Source of the DNA: Bacteroidota bacterium
Lineage (GTDB): Bacteria > Bacteroidota > Bacteroidia > B-17B0 > Aurantibacillaceae
Direction: 5' to 3'
Length of the DNA: 34,137 nt
NCBI GenBank assembly: GCA_023433205.1
Contig: JAEZDS010000005.1
Span: forward strand, 1 to 34,137
Within the stretch, counting starts at the first letter, position 1; each line of letters starts with the position of its first letter. The translations under genes and the position numbers were made by a program. This document shows positions 1-7,390 of this stretch, piece after piece. The notes beneath the pieces were generated by a model. The model made no database searches and was not told the origin of the DNA. It was given only the letters and a program-made list of their open reading frames with translations.

Positions 1-797
1 ATATTGGTGAGGGCGACTTTACCAGTATGGCTACAATCCCGGCCGCGCAGGAAGGTAAGATGCAGCTGCTGGCAAAAGAGGATGGAATAATTGCGGGTGT
101 GGAGGCAGCGGTGCAGATCTTTAAAGCTTTTGATGCCGGTTGTAAAGTGCAGGTGCTTGTAAAAGATGGCACTACAATAAAACCAGGCGATCTTGTTCTG
201 AAAGTAAAAGGCAAGGCACGTAAACTTCTGGCAGCAGAAAGAACCGTTCTTAACGTAATGCAACGTATGAGCGGTATTGCTACAAAGACCGCCAGACTGC
301 AGCAGCTTTGTGAGGGAACTAAAGCCAAAGTGATAGATACCCGCAAGACCACTCCTAATTTCAGGTTCTTTGAAAAATGGGCAGTTGTGATCGGTGGTGG
401 CGCCAATCACCGTTTTGGTTTGTATGATATGGTGCTGATCAAGGACAATCACATTGACTTTGCAGGAGGAATTCCACAGGCAATAGATGCGGTGAAAAGA
501 TTTTTAAAGAAGAAAAACAAAAAACTACGTATAGAGATTGAGACCCGCACGCTAACTGAACTCCGGCAGGTACTTACACGTGGTGGCGTACACCGTATAA
601 TGCTCGACAATTTTGATATTCCTCAAACTAATGAGGCAGTTCGTATGATCGCCGGCAAATACGAGGTTGAATCAAGCGGAGGAATTAACGAAAAAACAAT
701 TGCTGCCTACGCGGCCTGTGGTGTCGATTTTATCTCGGTGGGTGCGCTTACTCATCAGGTAAACAGCCTCGATCTGAGTTTAAAAGTACTGAGCTGA
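1..797 (+). CDS. nadC: Quinolinate phosphoribosyltransferase (nicotinate-nucleotide pyrophosphorylase), 5' end cut by window
   Basis: NadC converts quinolinate and PRPP to nicotinate mononucleotide, CO2 and pyrophosphate in de novo NAD synthesis in the cytosol. The frame is already open at base 3 and reads IGEGDFTS before the first ATG at 27. This matches the conserved NadC segment D(I/L)G(D/E)GD.TS, so the gene begins upstream of the window and the ATG at 27 is internal. Visible landmarks are KEDGIIAG near the N-terminal domain, the RKTTP segment around 340-360 that contributes to quinolinate and phosphate binding, the GGGANHRFGLYD block, and KDNHI around 445. The C-terminal SSGGI and SVGALTH segments are the usual end of the barrel. 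264 residues are visible, and the family is about 280. No clear terminator follows; 130 nt separate it from the convergent glycosyltransferase gene. Confidence 0.95.
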   Translation, partial: IGEGDFTSMATIPAAQEGKMQLLAKEDGIIAGVEAAVQIFKAFDAGCKVQVLVKDGTTIKPGDLVLKVKGKARKLLAAERTVLNVMQRMSGIATKTARLQQLCEGTKAKVIDTRKTTPNFRFFEKWAVVIGGGANHRFGLYDMVLIKDNHIDFAGGIPQAIDAVKRFLKKKNKKLRIEIETRTLTELRQVLTRGGVHRIMLDNFDIPQTNEAVRMIAGKYEVESSGGINEKTIAAYAACGVDFISVGALTHQVNSLDLSLKVLS

Positions 798-927
798 TCT
801 GAAACACGTAGAGACAGAGACTATCACGCTTTATTCATCTGCTTAAATGTTGACCTTCGCAAGGGCCGGCGACTGTATGTTTTTAGTCACTGTTACGCCA
901 TCCAATCAGAGTTGATGCCCATACTGC

Positions 928-2040
928 CTATTGCTTACCTCCTGAAGCTAAACAGAAATTGAACGCCTCCAGATATTTTTTTTTGTTGGCCGCAACCGAA
1001 TAACGTTTTATTACCGTGTCCCTGCCGGCCTTGCCCAGCCTTCTTCTCAGTTGTTCATCTTCAATCAGTAATTTCAGAGCATAATACCATTCCTCTTCAT
1101 TGCCGGCAATTAGACCGTTTTCACCGTTTTGTACTATTTCTGAGTTTACTCCCACCTTACTTGCCACAGTAGCTATCTCGCAGGCCATGTATGAAAGTGC
1201 TTTTAGTCCGCATTTGCCTTTTGACCATTCGTCATCAGGCAGGGGCATCACACCAATGTCAAATGAGTTGAGTTCTGCAACTTCTTTTTCCTCAGTCCAG
1301 GGTACTGCAATGATCCCCGGAAATTTTACTTGCGCAAGCGCGGCCCCCATTATTTTCACTGCTATTTTTTCCGGCATTTCCTCCTTTAGCCGCAAAAGAA
1401 CCGGCAACAACAATTCAAAATGTTTGAGTGTACTTAAACTTCCGCTCCAGCCAATAATGATCCTGTCCTTATTGGCATGGCGGGGAAGCGGCTTGTGAAA
1501 TTCGGTGTTGATGGTGGTGGGGATCACCACAATGTTTTTATTATAGAACCCCGCTCTTTGTGCAAGGTATTGATTACCTGCAATCACCAGAGTAGCTGAC
1601 TTTATATTATTGATGAATTTGGCCGGGTTCTTTAACCATTCCCATTTTTTATTGCCCGGGCTGGTATCGGCCAGCCAGATGCTGTCGTCGAAGTCAAAGA
1701 TCAGCGGTTTTCCGCAGCGTGCTACTGACCGTTCGAAGAAGCTGCTTCCCAGAAAATGCGCTTCCCGCTGAATAAAAATAAGGTCATAGCTTTTGATCGT
1801 GGTTAACAGCTTTACCCTTTTAAGGGTGCTGCGGACAATGATAAGGAGTTTTGAGAACGTACGTCCCTTGCTGTAAAAAACGTTGTCTTCCGCCGCATTA
1901 AGAAAGGGTGCAAAGGTAAAACTGAAACCCTGGTTTTCAAGAAAGTCAAGATACTGCTCAAAGCGGTAGCGCTGGCTTGGGGAGCGGCCTCTGCGATGGG
2001 CGCAAACAATCAGTACCTCAGCCTTCGATTTCCGCATCAT
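928..2040 (-). CDS. Glycosyltransferase, GT4-like (GT-B fold)
   Basis: A 370-residue cytoplasmic protein that probably transfers a sugar from a nucleotide-sugar donor during glycan assembly; the substrate cannot be read from the sequence. The N-terminal half opens with a beta strand (VLIVCAHRRGR) and contains LIFIQREAHFLG and LIFDFDDSIWL. The C-terminal half has the usual GT4 order: IIIGWSGSLSTLKH around 195-208, PWTEEKEVAELNSFDIGVMPLPDD around 247-270, then GLKALSYMACEIATVAS and GENGLIAG. It starts with two adjacent ATG codons (2040 and 2037). A TAnnTTTA box (2044-2051) lies 3 nt upstream of the first and 6 nt from the second. It stands alone, between nadC and marC, about 13 kb from the main polysaccharide locus. 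Confidence 0.8.
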   Translation of the reverse strand: MMRKSKAEVLIVCAHRRGRSPSQRYRFEQYLDFLENQGFSFTFAPFLNAAEDNVFYSKGRTFSKLLIIVRSTLKRVKLLTTIKSYDLIFIQREAHFLGSSFFERSVARCGKPLIFDFDDSIWLADTSPGNKKWEWLKNPAKFINNIKSATLVIAGNQYLAQRAGFYNKNIVVIPTTINTEFHKPLPRHANKDRIIIGWSGSLSTLKHFELLLPVLLRLKEEMPEKIAVKIMGAALAQVKFPGIIAVPWTEEKEVAELNSFDIGVMPLPDDEWSKGKCGLKALSYMACEIATVASKVGVNSEIVQNGENGLIAGNEEEWYYALKLLIEDEQLRRRLGKAGRDTVIKRYSVAANKKKYLEAFNFCLASGGKQ

Positions 2041-2043
2041 TGG

Positions 2044-2051
2044 TAAAAGTA
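2044..2051 (-). promoter_or_regulatory. Possible -7 box of the GT4 gene
   Basis: The minus strand reads TACTTTTA followed by CCA and then ATGATG. It fits the Bacteroidota -7 consensus TAnnTTTG except for the last base. No TTG is seen at the -33 distance, so support is weak. If real, the transcript would have almost no leader. Confidence 0.35.
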
Positions 2052-2118
2052 CTACTTAGTATGATTACAGCGATCCGTTGCTGCCGATAAAATCCGGGCT
2101 AAATCTCAATTTTATGAT

Positions 2119-2149
2119 ATTGACATGCGCTGATTTGTATTTAGATTTG
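2119..2149 (+). promoter_or_regulatory. Bacteroidota-type promoter of marC
   Basis: ATTG (-33) at 2119-2122, a 19-nt spacer, and TAGATTTG (-7) at 2142-2149. This is an exact TAnnTTTG match with good spacing. Transcription should begin around 2153-2155, at or next to the ATG at 2155, so the mRNA is predicted to be leaderless or nearly so. The box also overlaps an alternative GTG at 2149, which argues against that GTG as the start. Confidence 0.7.
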
Positions 2150-2154
2150 TGAGC

Positions 2155-2727
2155 ATGTATAAGATCTTCGATCCCGTTGAAGCATTAAAGGTAACCATGG
2201 TGTTGTTTGCGGTGATCGATATCATCGGCAGTATTCCCGTGATCATAAATCTGCGGCAGAGCGCAGGAAGGATAAACGCTTTTAAAGCCTCCTGGATCTC
2301 GCTGCTTATTATGGTTGTTTTTCTTTTTGTGGGACAGACAATTCTTGATATCGTTGGAATTAGCGAAGGAGATTTTGCCATTGCCGGTTCATTTGTTTTG
2401 TTTTTTATTGCCCTTGAAATGATCCTTGGCATAAAGATCTACCGCGACGATATACCGGCCACCGCCTCTGTGGTTCCGCTGGCTTTCCCACTTATAGCCG
2501 GCACAGGCACACTTACCACCATACTTTCTATCCGGGCCGAATACCATCTTTCCTCTATTTTAGTAGCCATAGTGCTGAATGTGGTGGTGGTGTACTACGT
2601 TTTAAAATACCTGCACCTGGTTGAACGGGTGCTTGGTGTAGGTGGGATTGCTATTATTAAGAAGATCTTCGGGATAATCCTTCTTGCACTTGCAATTAAA
2701 CTTTTCAGGAAATACAGCGGCGTATGA
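2155..2727 (+). CDS. MarC family integral membrane protein
   Basis: A 190-residue inner-membrane protein of the MarC/UPF0056 family; transport substrate unknown. About six hydrophobic segments are visible, starting with the family's opening helix (MVLFAVIDIIGSIPVIINL), then WISLLIMVVFLFVG, the IAGSFVLFFIALEMILGI block, the PLAFPLIAGTGTLTTIL segment typical of the family, and two C-terminal helices. I chose the ATG at 2155 rather than the in-frame GTG at 2149, because the GTG overlaps the -7 box. The stop overlaps the next gene's start in ATGA, so the two are translated from one mRNA. Confidence in the family is high. The historical link of marC to multiple antibiotic resistance is not supported as a function for the family. 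Confidence 0.9.
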   Translation: MYKIFDPVEALKVTMVLFAVIDIIGSIPVIINLRQSAGRINAFKASWISLLIMVVFLFVGQTILDIVGISEGDFAIAGSFVLFFIALEMILGIKIYRDDIPATASVVPLAFPLIAGTGTLTTILSIRAEYHLSSILVAIVLNVVVVYYVLKYLHLVERVLGVGGIAIIKKIFGIILLALAIKLFRKYSGV

Positions 2728-3098
2728 TTTCCCGTTCACTGCTGACAATACTGTTGCTGCTGGCCTCCAATACTTTTATGACCATGGCCTGGTACGGGCA
2801 TCTCCGGTTTAAGGATCTGGCATTTTTCAAAAACAAAGGCTTGTTTATTATGATCCTATTCAGCTGGGGAATCGCCTTTTTTGAATACCTGCTGATGGTG
2901 CCGGCAAACCGTTTTGGCAGCACCTACACAGGCGGCCCCTTTAATATGTGGCAGCTCAAACTGATTCAGGAGGTGATCTCTGTTTCGGTATTTGTGATTT
3001 TTACCCTTGTGTTTTTTAAAACGGAGGTTTTCCGCCTTAATCATCTTATCGGTTTTATCTTTTTGCTTGCCGCAGTGTACTTCTTCTTCAGGAAGTGA
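2724..3098 (+). CDS. DMT family protein (DUF486), small membrane protein
   Basis: A 124-residue protein with four predicted membrane helices, matching the DUF486 group of small drug/metabolite-transporter-like proteins. The family's recognisable pieces are LASNTFMTMAWYGHLRF near the N-terminus, WGIAFFEYLLMVPANRFG in the middle, and LKLIQEVISVSVFVIF followed by a final hydrophobic helix. Its function is not established. The ATG overlaps the marC stop codon by 4 nt (ATGA), which suggests translational coupling and a shared promoter upstream of marC. The stop is followed by 187 nt of non-coding sequence before parE. Confidence 0.85.
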   Translation: MISRSLLTILLLLASNTFMTMAWYGHLRFKDLAFFKNKGLFIMILFSWGIAFFEYLLMVPANRFGSTYTGGPFNMWQLKLIQEVISVSVFVIFTLVFFKTEVFRLNHLIGFIFLLAAVYFFFRK

Positions 3099-3208
3099 CA
3101 ATTTTCAGACGCGCAGCACTATGGTTTTCAGGACATTCAGCTGGATGGCAGGGTGGTGAAGCCAAGAGCTGTTCTGATCTTGTGGAGAATTAACAGCAGA
3201 GAAACCTG

Positions 3209-3236
3209 TTGATTGGCCGCAAAAAAGATAGTTTTG
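3209..3236 (+). promoter_or_regulatory. Probable promoter of parE
   Basis: TTG at 3209-3211, a 17-nt spacer and TAGTTTTG at 3229-3236, an exact TAnnTTTG box. Transcription should start near 3240, giving a leader of about 45 nt before the ATG at 3286. The leader ends in an A/G-rich run just before the start codon instead of a classical ribosome binding site. Confidence 0.6.
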
Positions 3237-3285
3237 TACCTTAAAAACCCCTGGAGGGCCTACGATTAACAAAGAGAGAGAGAAA

Positions 3286-5145
3286 ATGGCAAAATCCAAT
3301 TATAATGAAGACAGCATAAGATCGCTCGACTGGAAGGAGCATATCCGCACACGTCCGGGTATGTACATCGGCAAACTGGGCGATGGCAGTGCTTACGACG
3401 ACGGCATATATGTACTTATCAAAGAAGTGCTCGACAACTCCATTGACGAGTTTATGATGGGTGCCGGAGATAAGGTTGAGATCAGCGTAAAGGAGGGAAA
3501 GGTCACCATACGTGATTACGGTCGTGGCATTCCACTTGGAAAAGTGGTTGAGGTTGTTTCAAAGATCAACACCGGTGGCAAGTACGACAGCGAGGCCTTT
3601 AAAAAGAGTATCGGTCTTAATGGCGTTGGTACCAAAGCCGTGAACGCGCTTTCGGTCAGTTTTAAGGTGACTGCCTATCGTGATGGCCAGGCGAAATCAG
3701 CCGAGTTCAGCAAAGGAGAGCTTGTGAAGGAACACAGGCTCACCGCTGCACCGGGAGAAAAGAATGGTACCTGCGTGGAATTCAGGCCTGATGACAGCAT
3801 CTTTAAAAAGTACCATTTTGTGCATGAGTACATCGACAGGATGATCTGGAACTACGCCTTCCTGAACACCGGACTGAAACTGTATCTTAATGGCGTTGAA
3901 TATAAGTCTGACAATGGACTAAAAGACCTGCTTGAAAAGAACATCACCGGTGAGATCCTTTATCCTATCGTTCACCTGAAAGGAGAAGATATTGAGCTGG
4001 CGATGACCCACAGCAATGAGCATTTTAGTGAAGAATATTATAGTTATGTGAACGGACAATTCACCACGCAGGGTGGAACACACCAGGCGGCGTTCAGAGA
4101 GGCGATCGTAAAAACCATCCGTGAGTTCTTTAAGAAAGATTTTGATCCAACAGACGTAAGAAAATCTATAGTGGCCGCCATCGCGGTGAAGGTGCAGGAG
4201 CCGGTGTTTGAATCGCAGACCAAAACCAAGCTGGGTTCTCAGGAAGTGGCGCCTGGCGGTCAGAGCATGCGTGGGTTTGTAAATGATTTTATAAAGGAAC
4301 ATTTCGACAATTATCTTCATAAAAATCCTGAAACCGCCAAAGCTATAGAAGCCAAGATCATTGCCAACGAAAGAGAGCGCAAAGAACTTTCCGGCATTCA
4401 GAAACTGGCCAGGGAACGTGCCAAAAAAGCGTCGCTTCACAATAAAAAGCTGCGTGATTGCCGTGTACATCTTAGCGATTCAAAAGATCCGCGCCGCCTT
4501 GAAACCACCATCTTTATCTGCGAGGGCGATTCGGCCAGCGGATCTATCACCAAAACCCGCGATGTAAATACGCAGGCGGTTTTTAGTTTAAAGGGGAAAC
4601 CACTCAACTGTTTTGGTCTGGGTAAAAAGGTGGTTTACGAAAACGAAGAGTTTAATCTGCTTCAAAGTGCGCTTAATATTGAGGACGGACTGGACGATCT
4701 CCGTTACAACAATGTGGTGATTGCAACCGATGCCGACGTTGACGGGATGCATATTCGTTTACTGCTGCTTACCTTTTTTCTGCAGTTCTTTCCTGATCTT
4801 GTTAAAAATGATCATGTGAAGATCCTGCAAACGCCTTTGTTCAGGGTGCGAAATAAAAAGGAGACGGCTTATTGTTACAGCGAAGAAGAGCGCAAGGCTG
4901 CCATTGCCAAACTGGGCCCCAAACCTGAGATCACCCGTTTTAAAGGACTGGGCGAGATCTCCCCTGACGAGTTTCGTAACTTTATTGGCAAAGACATTCG
5001 CCTTGAGCCGGTGCTTATTGATCAGAAGTCAAGCATCAATGAACTGCTGAATTATTATATGGGAAAAAACACTCAGGACAGGCAGGAATTTATCATCAAC
5101 AATCTTCGTGTTGAGGTTGATACACCCGTGGATGTGGCTGGCTGA
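3286..5145 (+). CDS. parE: DNA topoisomerase IV subunit B (GyrB/ParE family)
   Basis: ATPase subunit of the type IIA topoisomerase that decatenates and relaxes DNA. At 619 residues it is ParE-sized and lacks the long insert found in many GyrB proteins. The GHKL ATPase domain is at the N-terminus: RPGMYIG near 25, the N-box EVLDNSIDE at 47-55 with the magnesium-binding Asn at 51, GRGIP, and LNGVGTKAVNALS. The transducer domain follows. The TOPRIM domain carries EGDSASGS at 413-420 and DADVDGMH at 482-489, and the C-terminus has the RFKGLGE segment. The partner gene parC lies 4 kb downstream, separated by three envelope genes. GyrB would be the alternative, but the pairing with the ParC-like protein and the length favour ParE. 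Confidence 0.92.
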   Translation: MAKSNYNEDSIRSLDWKEHIRTRPGMYIGKLGDGSAYDDGIYVLIKEVLDNSIDEFMMGAGDKVEISVKEGKVTIRDYGRGIPLGKVVEVVSKINTGGKYDSEAFKKSIGLNGVGTKAVNALSVSFKVTAYRDGQAKSAEFSKGELVKEHRLTAAPGEKNGTCVEFRPDDSIFKKYHFVHEYIDRMIWNYAFLNTGLKLYLNGVEYKSDNGLKDLLEKNITGEILYPIVHLKGEDIELAMTHSNEHFSEEYYSYVNGQFTTQGGTHQAAFREAIVKTIREFFKKDFDPTDVRKSIVAAIAVKVQEPVFESQTKTKLGSQEVAPGGQSMRGFVNDFIKEHFDNYLHKNPETAKAIEAKIIANERERKELSGIQKLARERAKKASLHNKKLRDCRVHLSDSKDPRRLETTIFICEGDSASGSITKTRDVNTQAVFSLKGKPLNCFGLGKKVVYENEEFNLLQSALNIEDGLDDLRYNNVVIATDADVDGMHIRLLLLTFFLQFFPDLVKNDHVKILQTPLFRVRNKKETAYCYSEEERKAAIAKLGPKPEITRFKGLGEISPDEFRNFIGKDIRLEPVLIDQKSSINELLNYYMGKNTQDRQEFIINNLRVEVDTPVDVAG

Positions 5146-5193
5146 AACTGAGTAGTAATGTGGGTAATCTGGCCCTTACTCTTTGGTGTTTAT

Positions 5194-5219
5194 AAGAGCT
5201 GATCTTTCGGCTCTTTCTT
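5194..5219 (+). terminator. Probable intrinsic terminator after parE
   Basis: AAGAGCTGA (5194-5202) pairs with TCGGCTCTT (5207-5215) around a TCTT loop: nine base pairs including one T-G wobble. A short, imperfect T-rich tail follows. It lies about 50 nt after the parE stop. Confidence 0.65.
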
Positions 5220-5349
5220 AAATTAACAATTAATTTGCAACCTGAACAGCCTTCATCAGGTACTATATTGACTATGAATACTATGCGATTAACAACCTGC
5301 TGGTGATTAACCGCAAATAGTTAAAGCAAGTTAATTAAGTGAAAATGAA

Positions 5350-5357
5350 TACCTTTG
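5350..5357 (+). promoter_or_regulatory. -7 box upstream of the first LPP20-type lipoprotein gene
   Basis: TACCTTTG is an exact match to TAnnTTTG. The -33 position has only a TTA-like sequence around 5331. The predicted start near 5361 leaves a leader of about 40 nt before the ATG at 5399. Confidence 0.5.
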
Positions 5358-5398
5358 GCACAATACGTGGCTAAGTACACACAATAAAAACCTCAAAT

Positions 5399-5977
5399 AT
5401 GAAAACATCACACTTACTTTTAATTCCTGCTGTTGCCGCTCTTGCGTTAACAGCCTGTAAATCAAAAAAGGGCACCCCTGTTCAAAAGGAGACCGGTGCC
5501 GTAGAGATCTCTGTTCCTTTCAGCAGCAAAGAGTTCCGCAGCGATGAAAACACTTTCCGCGCCAAGCAGGTTGGTAAGTCGCCCGACATCTCTACTGCCA
5601 AAAAGATCGCTTTTCAGAATGCCAAGAGTGAAATGGCCGGTAACATCAACAGCGTAATGAAGCGTGTTACAGACCAGTACACCAACCAGCGTACCGTGGG
5701 TAATACCCAGGAATTCGAAAATAAGTTTGAAGAGATGGCACGTGAGGTGGTAAATCTTGAGATGTCGAATGTAAAAGAGATTGGTGAGAAGATCTTCAAA
5801 GAGCCAGATGGTGGTTACAGCTACTGGATCGCTATTGAGGCCGACAAAAAAGCCGTGTTTGATAAGCTCGATGCACGTATTGCAAACGATGCTAAACTAA
5901 AACTCGACTACGACAAACAAAAATTCCAGCAGATCTTTGATGCCGAGATGAAAAAGCTCGCCGAAGAGGGACGGTAA
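5399..5977 (+). CDS. Lipoprotein, LPP20-like
   Basis: A 192-residue predicted lipoprotein of unknown function. The N-terminus is a lipoprotein signal with a lipobox ending at Cys20 (ALTAC), so the protein should be anchored in the envelope. The mature part has the LPP20-like pattern: ISTAKKIAFQNAKSEMAGNINSVMKRVT (a helix in which an Ala-rich stretch leads to a conserved hydrophobic face), then a region ending in YSYWIAIEADKKAVFDKL, where a Tyr-Trp-hydrophobic strand precedes a helix. The C-terminus is charged and probably helical. It has its own -7 box and is followed at once by a strong terminator, yet it sits just upstream of two further envelope genes, one with the same fold signature. It is not a DNA topoisomerase accessory by any visible feature. 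Confidence 0.75.
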   Translation: MKTSHLLLIPAVAALALTACKSKKGTPVQKETGAVEISVPFSSKEFRSDENTFRAKQVGKSPDISTAKKIAFQNAKSEMAGNINSVMKRVTDQYTNQRTVGNTQEFENKFEEMAREVVNLEMSNVKEIGEKIFKEPDGGYSYWIAIEADKKAVFDKLDARIANDAKLKLDYDKQKFQQIFDAEMKKLAEEGR

Positions 5978-5998
5978 TCACATAACGCAGTCACAAAA

Positions 5999-6027
5999 AG
6001 AGCATCTTATTCAGATGCTCTTTTTTT
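5999..6027 (+). terminator. Strong intrinsic terminator
   Basis: AGAGCATCT (5999-6007) and AGATGCTCT (6013-6021) form a perfect 9-bp stem with a 5-nt loop, extended by A/T pairs and followed by a run of T to 6027. It ends only 10 nt before the TTG start codon of the next gene. Confidence 0.9.
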
Positions 6028-6037
6028 AAATAATCAT

Positions 6038-7390
6038 TTGCGGGTAAGCACTTACATATTTTTTTTATTGGCAGGCAGTCTGCTGCTTGCCTGCAGCGGT
6101 TCAAAAAAGTATTTTAAAGCCGCCGAAAAGCTTGAAAAACAGGGTCTGGTTGATGAAGCCGCTGACTATTATTTACAGTCGCTGCAACGCAAGCCTACAA
6201 ATGTTGAGGCAAGGATCAAGCTGAAGGAAGTTGGGCAGAAGTACGTTTCTGCACTCTCTTCGGAGTTTTTCAGAGAACACAATACCCAGCAGCTGGAAGC
6301 TTCGCTCGAAACTTTTGAAAGACTCAAAGCATTCACCGCGCGGACATCAGCGCTTAATATTGAGCTCCAGTATCCCCGCAGTTACGAGGAAGATTACCGA
6401 ACCGCAGTTGAATCATACTGCAGCAAAAATTACAGCCAGGCTTTTATGCTGGTTAATCATAAGAAATACAGCGAAGCGCTTCCCTATCTTTCAAAGGTGA
6501 AAAAGTACAACGCTGACTACCGTAACCTGAAGGACCTTGAAATTGTGGCGGTATGTGAACCACTTTACCAGAGCGCCATCAATTCTCTGGAAAACAAAAA
6601 TTACTCCGAGGCGTACCGCTTGTTGTCTGGCATTAAAGAGCGGACAGAAAGTTACAAGGACCTGAATGACCTGCTGGACCTGGCCACTGCCCAGCAGGAA
6701 AGGAGTTTTATTCTTTTTGAACCAAAAAACACCAGGGATGTTTCTGAAAAGGAGATCGAGGATCACCTGTTCAACCATTTTAGCGAGGCCGCGCGTGATA
6801 ATTTCGGAAGTATCAAGATAATTAATAATTCTCCTTTTAAGGATGCACCGCCCGAGGCGCTGCTCAGCGGCACAAATGTTGATCTTATCCAGGCAATAAG
6901 AAAGGCCACGGGCGCCGATTATTTTTATGTGTACGATGTGCTTAACAAAAAAGAGTATGGCACAGGTCCGGTAAAAACCAGAGCGCGGGGATATCAGGAA
7001 GTAAAAACACGGAAGAATGACACACTCGTTATCACAGAATATAAACCGTTCGACTACAACGTGGTGAAAGCGCAAAGGGTTTTTTCATACGAATACAGGT
7101 ATAAGCTCATTAATGCCTATTCAAACCAGATAGTTGCAAGTCAGAACCAGGTGATTCAGAGTCAGGATAACATCGAATACCACGAATTTACCAGGCCATT
7201 TCAGGGTAACATCAATACGCTGTATCCGTATAATCCGCAGGTTACAGCGCCACTGGCCAGGTACAACCCCCGAAACTGGCGCAGTATGTTCAGCGCCCGC
7301 AACAGTCTTAAAACCTTTGAAGAATTAAAAAACGAGGCGCTGCATCAGAACATGAAGATCTTTCAAAATTCCGCCTACAACATGAAATAA
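6038..7390 (+). CDS. Lipoprotein with TPR-like internal repeats
   Basis: A 450-residue predicted lipoprotein, function unknown. The start is TTG at 6038: the frame runs back to the previous stop with no ATG or GTG, and this start gives a compact lipoprotein signal with the lipobox ending at Cys19 (LLLAC). Residues about 25-60 resemble a tetratricopeptide unit (AAEKLEKQGLVDEAADYYLQ). Two further helical repeats each carry the phrase KxYSEAxxxLSxxK and are followed by a Y(R/K)(N/D)L segment, around 138-160 and 185-215. The C-terminal half has an alpha/beta pattern with ADYFYVYDVLNKKEYG, suggesting a CsgG- or TolB-N-like domain; that fold is an inference. Its stop overlaps the next ATG by one base (TAATG), so the two are probably co-translated. 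Confidence 0.75.
   Translation: MRVSTYIFFLLAGSLLLACSGSKKYFKAAEKLEKQGLVDEAADYYLQSLQRKPTNVEARIKLKEVGQKYVSALSSEFFREHNTQQLEASLETFERLKAFTARTSALNIELQYPRSYEEDYRTAVESYCSKNYSQAFMLVNHKKYSEALPYLSKVKKYNADYRNLKDLEIVAVCEPLYQSAINSLENKNYSEAYRLLSGIKERTESYKDLNDLLDLATAQQERSFILFEPKNTRDVSEKEIEDHLFNHFSEAARDNFGSIKIINNSPFKDAPPEALLSGTNVDLIQAIRKATGADYFYVYDVLNKKEYGTGPVKTRARGYQEVKTRKNDTLVITEYKPFDYNVVKAQRVFSYEYRYKLINAYSNQIVASQNQVIQSQDNIEYHEFTRPFQGNINTLYPYNPQVTAPLARYNPRNWRSMFSARNSLKTFEELKNEALHQNMKIFQNSAYNMK

Noticed and set aside
2149..2154. GTG start for marC two codons upstream
   Set aside because: The GTG shares its first base with the last G of the -7 box, so it lies too close to or upstream of the transcription start.
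3919..4470. Long antisense frame within parE (183 codons), and similar ones within 6038-7390 and parC
   Set aside because: These are mirrors of strongly conserved coding sequence with no start signals of their own.
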